Below, piece after piece: positions 1 through 10,755 of a stretch of DNA of 63,291 nucleotides (its first letter is position 1; each line of letters starts with the position of its first letter). The DNA is taken from positions 1,725-65,015 of the forward strand of contig BRYA01000013.1 in NCBI GenBank assembly GCA_030267965.1, written 5' to 3'. A program made the translations under genes and the position numbers. The stretch is from Triparma columacea. Its lineage: Eukaryota; Sar; Bolidophyceae; Parmales; Triparmaceae. The notes under the pieces were generated by a model. The model saw only the letters and a program-made list of their open reading frames with translations, did not search any database and was not told the DNA's origin.

Positions 1-3000
1 CTTCAAATCTCTGTGTACGATGGGGGGGTCCTTTCCATGAAGGAAGGCACAGCCCTTTGCTACCCCTAAAGCCCAATTTGTCTTCAAGCCAATCCCTTGG
101 TTGATGAGATGGGAAAGAGTCGATCCTTTCTTAATTCTTGCAGTGTCAATTTTTTCATGGGCATCTAAAACCACTGGAGTTTTCTGCCAGCTAAGCAATT
201 GAATGTGTTCTTTTTGTCCCTTTAGAAAGTCATCAAGGCCTCCATTCTTACACAGCTCAAAAATGATACCATGTTCGTTTGGCTCCCAAACAACTCCTAG
301 GCACTGTGCAATGTTGGGGTGTCTTAATGTTCCAATAAGCTTAAGCTCAAGGAAGAATCTCTCCATTGTTTCTTGTGTAAGTGCTGAAGGTAGAATCTCC
401 TTGTAAGCACACTTTGTTCCAAGGTAGTCTGCAACCAGCACATTTCCAAATGCTCCTTTGCCAAGAGAGACAAATTGCCCTTTCTCATCTTTCTCAAAAT
501 CAAGCTCAAAGCTGCTAACAAGTAGAGATGGTTCAATATTTTGCCTTGATACCTTCTCTGCTGCATTACCATCTGTGCTGTTTTTCAGTGCTTCTAACTC
601 CTTGCTCTTGTCAAAGTATTTTCTAAGGTCTGAGATGTGACCGAGAAAATTAGTTGCAAAGCTGTTGACAAACTGTGCTGGTATATGGCCTTTCAAGTCA
701 ACCTTGGAAACAAATGTAAGTTTTGTTTGAGGCACATCTCCAATAGCTTCTGTTGGCTCATAGAAATAGGTTCCCAGTCCTTCAACCAAGGTGTTGCCTT
801 TCTTGACAGGGTATTTTTTCTTCACTTCCTCTGAATCTGAAACACTTATTATCATACAGCCATTTTCCAGCTTTTTCCAAATCGTGATATTCCTACCATC
901 TCGAGCAGACATACCTAGGACTCCTAAATTTCGTGAAGTGATGTCAAAAAGGGTATGCTCATTGACATGCTCAACCTTCAAGTCTGTTATTCCGTTCTTT
1001 TTTGCTTCACGCAGACGAGTTCTGCTATCATAACTACTTGCAATCCAGGCTGCACCTTCCACAGCAGTTGTGTCGAGAGTGGTTGATGCAAAAACTGTGC
1101 CCACACTCTCTCCTTCCAAGTTAAACAACTTCATGTCAACTCTTTTGTCGGGGCTCTTCAGTTCCTTTGCCTTGCTGACGCTTTCTTTGCACCTCACAAG
1201 CTGTTCCATGCTCCTTTCTATTTGTTTCTCCTCTTCAGGTTCGTATTTTTGAAGGTTATTCTTCATCTTATCTGCCTTCTTAGCAAGTTCTATCTTATCA
1301 TACTGAAAGTCACTCAGGACTCCTTCCGCTGGAATTACCATCGCCAATCCGCCTTTAGATTCTGCGGACCTCTTCTGAAGGAAGAAGAAGGTAATGAGAA
1401 GTAGAGTGACCACTGCGCTAGCAGCAAGGCCTGCAACAAGAGCAGTGGAGTCACTTGGTTGCAGGGTTGTTGCTGTTTCATTGCAGTGAATTCCAGCAAA
1501 CCCAGGGTTACACTGTGTGCAGGTGCAGTTGCCTGTTGTGCCTCCAATTGTTCCATCATTGATGCAATAGAAGTTCCCATCTCCTCCCACGTCAGTTGGC
1601 TTCAAAGTGGCTTCACAGTTAGAAGGAGACTCGCAGTGAGTACCTTCAAACCCAGAGCCACACTGGGTACATGTGCAAGATTCTGCAAACCCACTGGCTG
1701 TCCCCTCATTGATGCAGTAGAAGTTTCCTTGGTTTTCAAGAGACCCGTCATCAGCAGGATTAGAGGTGGCATGACAGGTACGGATGCAAGCTAAAGCATT
1801 AGCACCGTAGCCTTCTGCACAGGTAGCGCAGTTTGGGCCACCAAATCCTTCATTGCAGGAAGTGCAAGTGCATTGTCCTGCAATTCCTCCAATTGTTCCC
1901 CCGTTTATGCAGTAAAATCTTCCTGACTTTTCAAGTGAGCCATCATCAGTAGGAATATCAGATGTTTGACAATTAAGGAAACACCAGGGAGCATCACCAA
2001 TGTAACCTTCTGCGCAGGTTTCACAGTGTGGACCGCCAACACCATCATAGCAGGAAGTGCACGTGCAAGACCCAGTAATACCACCAATGGTTCCTCCATT
2101 TATGCAGTAGAAGTTCCCATCATTCTCCAGAGAACCGTCATCAGAAGGATTTGCACTAGCTACACAGTTAAGGAAACACCAGGGGGCATCACCAGTGTAG
2201 CCTTCTGCGCAGGTAGCACAGTTTGGACCCCCAACACCATCGTAAGCACAAGAAGTGCACGTACAAGACCCTACAGATCCACCTATTGTTCCTCCATTTA
2301 TGCAGTAAAATCTTCCGTCTGATCCGTCATCTGTTGATTCTGAAGTTGCTTGGCAACTCTCGGCTATCTCACAGTGTGTACCACTGTATCCAGTGTCACA
2401 GAAAGTGCACGTGCAAAATGAGGCAACCTCACTCCACATACCCCCGATTTCCCCCCCGTTAATGCAATAGAAGTTCCCGTCCGAGCCATTGTCAGAGGGG
2501 GAGCTACTGGCAACACAGGGATCGCCAAGGCAGCCTGAGTACGAGTATTTATTGCCATCGACGCCCTCATTAGTGTCCAAAGGGGCCCCTGAGAAAGAAG
2601 AGAGGTATGAATAGGAATTGGTGCAGCGGTAACGGAAAGTGAGTTTTGGAGTTAGGAATGGTTCTACAGACTACACAATCCTCATTCTCATCTTACCTTG
2701 GATTGGAGTGATGAAGGAGTAGGGAGAAGGGCAGGTATTGTGGATGGTGACGGAAGAACCAGCAAAAAAAATGTCATCTACGTTTCCTGAGTTTTCTGCT
2801 GTATTTCCATCGAAGCTTGTTCCATATATGTTGACAGTAGTTGCACTACCAACATAAATTGCTCCACCTCCCCAACTACTAGTTGTAGCTCTGTTGTTGG
2901 AGAAGATACAGAGCTCCAAGTCCACTGTGGCTAAATACCCAATGTGAACCCCTCCAGCAGAACTAGCATACCCCTTGTCGAAGGTGAGAGCTCGGATAAT

Positions 3001-6000
3001 AAGTTTACCACTGTCAGTTCCATCCACATTCATCACTCTTCTTTGAGTCTCTCCATCCAACACACAGCTTGCGTTGTCCTCCACACACTTGACCTCTCCA
3101 TTCAAGTCATCTGTGTGCAGCATGTTAGCAGCAAATGCACAAGTCCCAACTGTGCATTTATACGTCCCAACAGCTAGAATCACAGTGTCACCATTCGCCA
3201 TTTTGGAGTAGCCATTCCAATTAACTGTGTGATAAAGTGCGTTCATATTATCCACACTAACTCCACTCACTCCTGCTATGAGCAAGAAAACGAAGAAAGC
3301 TAGGTTGAATCCCCCAATTTTTGCTCTCCCTTCGAAAGGAGAGCCCAATTTTGGAGTTCTCGTTCTTCTCCTCTTTTCTACTCTTCTTCCCCACCTACCC
3401 TGCACCTTGCCGTGCCTTCTTTTGCTCTTCCCTTTCAATCCTCCGTTCGCCTTGAAGAACGTTGCCGCAATCATGAACAAAAGTACAGCGAAAAGGGTGT
3501 CCAAAGTGAGACAGAGGCAAATCATCTCCACCCCTGAATTCCCCAAATCCTTGCTAGAATCGACTGCGCGCCTTGAACCGACGTTGAATACCGCATCCGT
3601 TGCTCCTGAGTGAAGGTATACCAAGCAACGCAGCAAAGTCTCACTTCTTTGACAGCATTTCCCCAAAATGAAGGTCGGAGAGGTGATTTTTCCCCATTTC
3701 GACAGACTGTTCTTGTCTGCCCCGTTACCATTGGCCTCACACTTGTCGTCTCTGACTCCCCTGAAGCCAGTTCTGGCGCTCGCATCGAAGGCACAGCTAG
3801 AACCGTAAATATGTGCCTCACCAGAGGAGCTGCTCCTTCCCGACAAGACCGGCGTCTCATCCTCTTTACCACATACGCCGCTATCGTGGCCGCGGTCACG
3901 CTCATCACCCTCTTGATAAGCGTCATCGTCGGCAGAAGCAGCAATAATCCCATGTGTGTGTCCAGCACCCTCAACGTGAGCATCTCCCCCTTGCCCTCTG
4001 TTGTGCTTCGTGTTGTCGTAGTTATCATCGTCGCGACAATGATTTGCGCGACTTGGCTCTCTAGTATGAATTCTCATCGGTATTAATGTCGGCAGTGTCG
4101 ACGCTCCACCGTTCCAGCACCTTGATGTTGAAATTTCCCTCTCCATCCCGATGTGGAGCTCTGAAGGCGCGGCGGTACCCGTTCCACGATCGCCAACCAT
4201 TGTGATTGCACGCATCTTATTCTCCTCCGCAGCTGGACCCTCGACGCGACCATCGATGTGACCGAAGGGTAGGCGAGAACCGATGAGCATGTCCTTCAAC
4301 TCGCACATCCCAAGTTTAACCTTTGAAAGTAGCACGGCATACGTCACGCATCCGGCAGGAGGAGGTACGGAACTAAGAATGTTTTCGCCGGTCATCCAAC
4401 CGTTGAACGTGTCGAATTTTAATCCAGGGTGAAATTGAGGTCTGCCTGAGGTCTCGGCTGGAGGGTGACGTGAGTGAGTTTGACAAAAGTTAGAATCTAC
4501 CAAAATGCATACCCCGGTGGTCCCACAAACGACCACAACCCCCACCTCCCTCCACCCCCCCAACACCTCGCACTCACCTCTACCGTCCTCTCCACCAGCC
4601 CTTTTCTCCAACCTCGCTTCAACAAGATCTCGCCTTGCTCTCCCCTCAGCAGCGCTTTCGGCACCACGTTGGGCTTCGAGGCCTCCCCTAACGTAGGGGG
4701 GCGCAATTGCTTGTGGCAAGCGATGATGCTCCTCAACCTCCGAATCTCGCGTAACTTCGTCCCTTATCTTGCTCTCATCTTGCGCACATTTCTCGCTTTT
4801 GTTGTCGAGAGGTGTCAACCTCTCGTCGTCAACCAGGAGTTCGCCCGTCCCCCCCGCGAGTAGGACGTAGAGCTTGTCGTAGGCAACGCTCGTCAATAAT
4901 GGCCGAAAGACCTCAACGTCCTTGACATTTGTTTCTGATGAGCAACGGGAAGTGAGTTGGATTTTGAGTTAGACGAGCAATGAATTGCTTTTTCGACGGC
5001 AGCATCGGGTGATCTTCAAGGGCGCTTAATGATATCCTCTACTCCCGCCGGTACTCACCTTGTCCGTCCCCTCCACGGGCCCTTATCCACGACACCTTTT
5101 CTCGACGCATCCTGCCCATTGCAGCACCGACGGTGGCACCGGGAGCTGCATGTCCTTTCTGCGGACATGGCGACCAGGCAATAAAGCTCGAGCGAAGGCA
5201 CCCCGTCACCTCAAAGCCTGGCAGCGCTTCGTACTCAGCACTCAATCCCACGCAACTTCCGTCCTCGATCCTCAGCTGCAAGGGGGGGGTCACTTGAATG
5301 AGCGAAGTATCCCCATGCAAAGCAGCGACTAGCTGTGGTCCATCGACCATTCCAAGCCTTAAAACGCTCACTAGCAAAACGTCCTCGTCGACGACGCAAC
5401 TTTCAACCAACGCTTGGTCGACAGTGACCTCATTGATCAAAGCCCTTCTCTTGTCGAAGCCGATGCTCCCCTCCCCACATTGCTCCGCAAGCTCGGGTAC
5501 AGTGAGGCGCCCACCCTCTTGCTTGGCTGTCTCAATTTTGTGCTGCAACCACTCGGAGTAGTTGGCCGGAACAGCAGCAGCGTTGAGATCCGCCTGATCC
5601 TCATTGAGAATGATCTTCCTCCCCTCCTCCAAAATACTGGGGATGCTGTTGAGAGGAACGTCGTTCTTCACGTCAGACATGCCTTGGAAATGTTCGTCAA
5701 GCACATCACCCTGGCAAGCGTCTACATTGAATGGTGTTAGAATCTGGTTTGCAGCGCCGCGTGAAATCAGACGCTCGCATTTCTTACCTTCCGTGTCTTT
5801 GCATTGTCCTTGAGAGATTCCTCGTGAGCAATCGCACAGAAGACTCAATATGAGTAGGAGGAAGAAGGCGAGGGATAGGGGGAGGAATCCAGCAGATCTG
5901 GACCACGAGGCGAAGCGATGATTAGTTGGCTTGTCCGTAATACACATTACTACTCCCAGTTGTTCCCATGCTAACAAACGCGTCCCCCAAACTGCTTGCT

Positions 6001-6062
6001 TGGGCAACCCCCCCCCACCTCGGCTTTGGACATCCTGTTACATACCTGCAGTACCCTCTCAT
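1..6062 (-). CDS. Receptor-like protein kinase: beta-helix, EGF-like repeats, TM, START, kinase (3' end off window)
   Basis: Model: complement of <1-2588, 2697-4457, 4578-4934, 5059-5721, 5788-5897, 6046-6062, at least 1,832 aa. The tiny first exon (MRGYC) spliced to 5897 gives a clean secretory signal peptide. A right-handed beta-helix-like region lies near 3250-2700. Six EGF-like Cys-rich repeats with an FYCINGG-type motif lie at about 2530-1450, a membrane span at about 1455-1378, a START domain at about 1080-640 (with the GHIPAQFVN end), and a kinase from about 520 with P-loop GKGAFG, Lys in AYKEI and catalytic HRDLK at the left edge. The kinase C-lobe is outside the window. It is likely a plasma-membrane receptor phosphorylating Ser/Thr/Tyr targets; ligand unknown. 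Most introns are phase 1. Oddities: two extra hydrophobic stretches near 3530-3460 and 3300-3260, and a His/Asp-rich stretch around 4050-3850. These could mean two genes were joined here, but no stop lies between them. The kinase/START/EGF part is firm; the N-terminal third is tentative. Confidence 0.7.
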
Positions 6063-6412
6063 CCTCAGGCACGGTGATGATAGTGTGAAGTATGGATGGG
6101 GATTCCGCCGCGTGTAGCTCTAATGTCGCAATGTCCAAGTAAATCTCTTGAAAACGCTCAAAGTTCGCAAAGCGAAAATGAAACTCCTTTTTTTTCTGAA
6201 TCAAACTCGAGGTAATAATCTAAGTTCTACTTTGTACTTTACCGTACCTCCTCAAAGTCGTCGTCATCTATACCAATTTACAACCCTCCAAGCTGTCATG
6301 TACATCTGTTTAGGTTCCTTGAAGGAATTGAATACTCATACTTGATCGAGTCCCGTTTCCTTCTGCTCTCAAACCCTCCCCTCCCTATGCACCTCTCACA
6401 CACAGATACAAC

Positions 6413-7030
6413 ATGGAAGGACAAGACTGGAATACCGTTAACGTCGGAAAAGGTAACACCGGAAGGAGTCTACCAAAGACAAAACAAGGCATGGCCTCAG
6501 CTCTCAGAACGGGGAAAGTCCAGTCAGAATTAAAACACGGAGCTGGGTCCAATTCCTCTGCCCACTCCGGGGCGAATGTGAACGCCCGCAAGCTCGAGGA
6601 GTCGGAGGAAACCAAGCACGCGACTTCGGGGAAGAGTTTGGGGCAGGCTATAATGAAGGCGAGGATGGCCAAGAAGTTGACGCAGAAGCAGCTCGCGACG
6701 GCGATCAACGAGAAGCCACAGGTCGTGGGCCAGTACGAGCAGGGGTCTGCCATCCCGAACCCTCAGATCATATCCAAATTGGAGCGTCAGGTAAGAGTTG
6801 GAGGAGGAGGAGGAGGAGGGCGTAACCCTTTCAGCGACTTACTTCACTGGCCGCTGTGCCTGCTCCCCCCCGACTAACCCTCTCCCACCCCCGCCCCCTA
6901 GCTTAATTGCCGCCTACCTAGGCCAGGCAAGAAGCCAAAGGCAGCGGGTGCGACCAAGCAGACTGGTAACCAGGCTCAGCAGAAGAAGGCCGCCAATCTC
7001 ACGAGAGGCGGACCCGCCAAACGCCGCTAA
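6413..7030 (+). CDS. MBF1: Multiprotein bridging factor 1 (MBF1), transcription coactivator
   Basis: Two exons, 6413-6790 and 6902-7030, joined in phase 0, giving 168 aa. The N-terminal MBF1 region is followed by a helix-turn-helix (Cro/C1 type) at residues about 74-128, with the usual LTQKQLA and QYEQG segments. Exon 2 restores the family's conserved LNCRLPRPGKK ending and a basic Lys/Arg tail. MBF1 bridges TBP and bZIP-type activators and, in yeast, also helps prevent frameshifting on collided ribosomes. Its neighbour on the opposite strand is ZNF598/Hel2, which acts on the same collided ribosomes; the stop codons are about 100 bp apart, tail to tail. The first ATG in frame is used; it matches the family start. 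Length is slightly above the usual 145-155 aa because of the linker. Confidence 0.95.
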
Positions 7031-7131
7031 ACCCTTACGCCCGTAGGTGCCTTTTAGAAATGCTTCGTTCGTTTGGTAAAAAAAAAGGCACAGCTTTAGT
7101 ATTTGAAATGAAAGCATTTATTTGCCATCAC

Positions 7132-10100
7132 TTAGCCGAAGATCATTGCCTGCAGGTCCTTGGCCTGCTGTTTCTTGTTCTTCTTCTTCCCCCCCCCCTG
7201 CGCTGACTGCTGTTGCTTCTGCGCCTCCTTCCTTTCCTTTTTCTTTATCTCCGCCGCTATCTTCGTCCCCGTCCCCAGTTCCCTGACCGTGGCTTCCTTA
7301 ACAAAATCTATAGAATCCTTCTTCGCTTTCCCCTTGCCCCCCCCAGTAGAAGTCCCCCAAGCGTTCTTGTCGGTCTTCCCGAACTTCCACTGCGTCCCCC
7401 CTCCTCCCCCCCCCGACCCTCCGCTCACTGTTCTCACCACCGGCTGCACCGCCATTGCCGGCGGTGGAGGCGGGACGTACCGTTTGTTACCGCTCGCCTG
7501 TGCCGGTGGCGGCGAGGGCGCGAATCCCCTCGTCGCCGCAGCAGCTGCCATTGAACCTCCCCCTCCCCCCGCCTTCCCTAGCCACCCTCCCCCCCCCTCA
7601 TCTCCGCCCTCCTCCTCCTTCTCCCAGCCCCCCATCCCCTCCCCCACGATCTTTATAAGTCCCAGGGCCTCCTCGACCTTACCGTCACTGTCCGGGATTC
7701 CCTCTACCAGCGCCGGCATGTACGTTACGAAGTCACGCCCCTTGTCAGAGAACAGCTGGGCGCAAGAGATCACGTACTCCTCTGTACTAGAGCACCGGCC
7801 GTTGGCGAAGTCCTTCGTGAGCTTCTTCAGTTGCTTGTAAGATTCCTGCCGTGGGAGAAGAAGCCGAGAAGGTATTGGTCAGTTCGCTGTGAGGAATTCA
7901 GGCCCCTTCCCTTCATTCCCCCTCCCCCACCCCCCCTCTCACCTTGCTCATGTGTGACTTGAGAACGTCCAGCTGCACCCTCTTCTTGCTCATCATCGCC
8001 TCCTCGCTGATCCCCTTCCCCCTTCCGTTCCCCATACCCCCGACGTCCAGGATATTGTCCACCTTAACAGGCTGTGTCTTCTTCTTCCTCCCGACCCCCG
8101 TCTTCTTCCCCCCTCCTGCGAGGGTCGGAAAGTCCTCCTGAGTCGGCGGCTTTTGCTTTGAATTATTACCTTCCCCTCCCCCCCCCCCCCCCTTCTGGGC
8201 CCCCCAACCCCCCCCCAAACCGGCCTCGTCTACTGATACCGGCGGCCCTCTCTCCCCACCCACCCTCGACGTTCCTCCCCATTGCGCCCCCCCGTCCCCG
8301 CCCCCGCTCCCCAAGGTTGCCTGGCTAGCGGCTTTTGTGATGGCATTCATCGTCGTCGCTCCCCCTGGCTGTTTTTTGTTCCTGTTCGCCGCCGCCCCCG
8401 TCGCGAGGAAGTTGTCCATTGCCGCCCCCGCGATGCTGCTCATGCTGTTGTTTGTTAATTTCTTACCGCCTTTCTTCTTAGACTTGGACCCTCCGAGGGT
8501 GGGGAATTCCTGCGCCGTGGAACGGGGTTAGTTGAGGCCACCCCGAGCTCTCCCTTAGCCTCGCTCCTCCCCTCGTCCACCCCCTCACCTCTTCCATGGT
8601 TTTCTTCTTCGGTATGACGTTCCCTTTCACTCCCCCCCCCACATTACCCCCCCACCCCCCGAAAGTCCCCCCCCCCCCTCCCCCCAGCTCAGGATACTCC
8701 TCCTCCCTCTCCACCCTTTCTCTAATTTTCCTCGCCTCCTCCCTCATCTTCTCCGTCCTCTCCCTGTGGACGGGGTCGGATATCTCCACCTCCCCCTCCT
8801 GCGCCGCCGAGCCCCCAGGGTCGGCTGAAAGCCCTCCTTGTTGCTCTGGGAGTGCCTCCGGTACGAAAGCCCCCTCGTCTACCCCCCGGCCCCCACGGCC
8901 GCCGCCCTGCTGCCTTTGGTTGGGATTGAATCCCCCCCCGAAGGCCGGAAAGTCCCCGTCGTTGTTCTGAAACTCCCCCTGGTCCTCATCGTACCCCTCA
9001 CCGGTGAACCCTGATCTCTTGACCCTGAAAGCAAGCTGGATCTTGGAGTCCCCCCCGTGGGTCCTATGGTGCATCTGCTTCATGTGGAGCTGAAACGCGA
9101 TCTCGGTGGGGAACGCGACGAACCTCATCATCTTGCACTCCTCGTCGGGGCAGAGGAAGTGCTGCCTGTCAAAGTGCCGCTCGAGTTTCCTGTAGTCCCT
9201 GAAGAACTGGTTGTCGCTTCCGATCTGCTTGCAGATGAAGCACTTATAGTGGACCTTGTTAAGGTGGTAGTGGAGGGCCGAGAGGTCGTAAAACCAGAGG
9301 TTGCAGAACTCGCACTTGCTGTGGCCCGTGAAACCGCTGCCCTCCCCGTCGCCTCTTTTCATGTGCTCCTCCAAAGCCTTGGAAGTTACGCGGGGGAGGA
9401 GGGATAGGTAGTCCCTCTTGTTGCAGTAGCACAACACGCAGAAGGTGAGGCCGTGCTTTTCGTTAATGTGTTGGAGAAGAGGGCGCAAGGTGCGGGGGGG
9501 GTGGTTCTGGAGGAGCGAAAGAGATTAATGGGGAAGGTTAGGTTTGCTCTATAGTGTGTAATATGGTGCGTGCTGTGCGCTGTGTGCTATATAGTGTATA
9601 GTGTATTATGTGCATGACATCTCACCTGGTCGTAGTTCGTGGGCTCCCCAGATGAGGAGGAGTTGGAATTGTTGGAGGTTCCAGAGGCCCCCCCTGCGTC
9701 CGAGTTCTTCGCCTTCCAACCGCACTTCCCGCAGTTCTCCTCAAAGAGGCAAGCCACGAACTTTTGGAAGAAGGCCTTGGGGAAAAACATGTTGGACTCG
9801 TCGTGGTACAAGTAGGCAGAGCCCATGTCGTTGTCCCACACTTCAAAGTCGTTGTAAGCCTCTTTAGAGGAGTCGAGGGGCGTGGGCACGATAACCTTTG
9901 GGTTGTCGACCTTGCATACCACGCAGGCATCTGTGGAGTAGAGGTAACGTTGGCGTAGGTGACAATCTGAGCATACCTGTGGTGAAATATGGTGAAATTG
10001 GGTGAAAAGGGGTGAAAAGGGGTGGAAAAGAGGGGTTGAGGGCGACGTTGATGGGATTAGAATTGAGAAAGGGCGCATATCCATATATCCAACAAGGCAC

Positions 10101-10343
10101 ATATCCCCCAAGACTCGGGCCTCATTGAGGATGCTCAGATTGTCCATTATTTCAATCTCCTGTTTGTTTTGTGTATGATTATTGTAGTGTGGCACTGCTA
10201 CATACAATACAAACACGACTACAACATAAACTTACGTCATTATGTCCACAGGGGACGTAGCATTTGATGCAATCATTTCCACGCCAATCCTCATAATCTC
10301 TATTACCCTCACTGAAGTCGTTAGCGCAAATTAGGCACGACAT
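7132..10343 (-). CDS. ZNF598: ZNF598/Hel2-type RING E3 ubiquitin ligase (ribosome collision sensor)
   Basis: Exons (minus): 10343-10236, 9976-9626, 9506-8589, 8509-7943, 7845-7132, all joined in phase 0; 885 aa. The RING finger is split by intron 1: C3-x2-C6, C32-x-H34, C38-x2-C41, C54-x2-C57, with the CGHxxVCxxC pattern typical of this family. After a linker, exon 3 carries the serial C2H2/LIM-like zinc fingers (FCVLC, CEFC, CFIC, CPDEEC) and the LERHFDRQHFLC segment diagnostic of ZNF598/Hel2. The C-terminal half is Gly/Lys-rich and low complexity, with two short EFPTL/DFPTL-type motifs. The protein ubiquitinates small-subunit proteins of collided ribosomes and starts ribosome-associated quality control. 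The start is the first ATG before the RING. Family length is usually 600-900 aa. Confidence 0.92.
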
Positions 10344-10755
10344 TTAGTCAACCAGTAACAATTAAAACACTTTCAAACTAAGTAGATTGACAAATCAAAG
10401 GATCCCAACTACAAATTAAGGGCTCTAGAAATGCCCCCACAAGGGTTAGTGGATGGAGTCATGACTCAGGGTTTTTGCTCAATTAGTTTGGGTTATCTGA
10501 TAATCTGTGTGACAATCTGCGTGACGATCTGCATGACGATCTACCTGACGATCTTCCCGACGATCTGCATGACAATCTACCTGACGATCTTCCCGACGAT
10601 CTGCATGACAAATGTCAGAAAGGTGGTAATGCGCAACGACTTTACGTACTGAATAATTGGGTTACAAACATACTCAACCACGCAGTGTTTCTTTCGTTCA
10701 AACGTTGTAAAAATGTTCTCTACTCCTCTCTTCCCCCCTCCCCTTCACCCCCTTT
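10344..10755. other. Intergenic stretch between ZNF598 promoter and C2CD3 3' end
   Basis: No convincing gene is seen. It holds the upstream region of ZNF598, a 12-bp-type tandem repeat at about 10500-10612 (listed separately) and pyrimidine-rich sequence before the C2CD3 stop. A short open frame across the repeat encodes only ICMTIYLTIFPT-like periodic peptide and is not believed. Confidence 0.5.
10500..10612. repeat. Imperfect 12-bp tandem repeat (TGACGATCTGCA-like units)
   Basis: About nine units of roughly 12 bp follow the pattern TGACRATCTNCN/CGACGATCTTCC, for example at 10513-10536 and 10573-10608. A higher-order 36-bp unit (gacgatctgcatgacaatctacc and so on) appears to have been copied at about 10560-10612. 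It lies between genes. Confidence 0.7.

Noticed and set aside
3610..4086. Plus-strand open frame with two hydrophobic, TM-like stretches
   Set aside because: It lies opposite a His/Asp-rich part of the receptor exon, where Asp/His codons read as Val/Ile/Met on the other strand. The minus frame is open for 587 codons and has consistent splice phases, so the plus frame is treated as a mirror effect.
6048..6204. Minus frame MIQKKKEFHF... as a first exon
   Set aside because: Joining it in its own frame to the receptor gives a stop. The overlapping short frame MRGYC in the same exon gives an in-frame signal peptide instead.
7160..8330. Plus-strand Pro/Ser-rich frames opposite ZNF598
   Set aside because: They are complements of Gly/Lys-rich coding sequence with no domain features.
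10431..10652. Small frame encoding ICMTIYLTIFPT periodic peptide
   Set aside because: It simply translates a 12-bp tandem repeat; no start context or partner exon.
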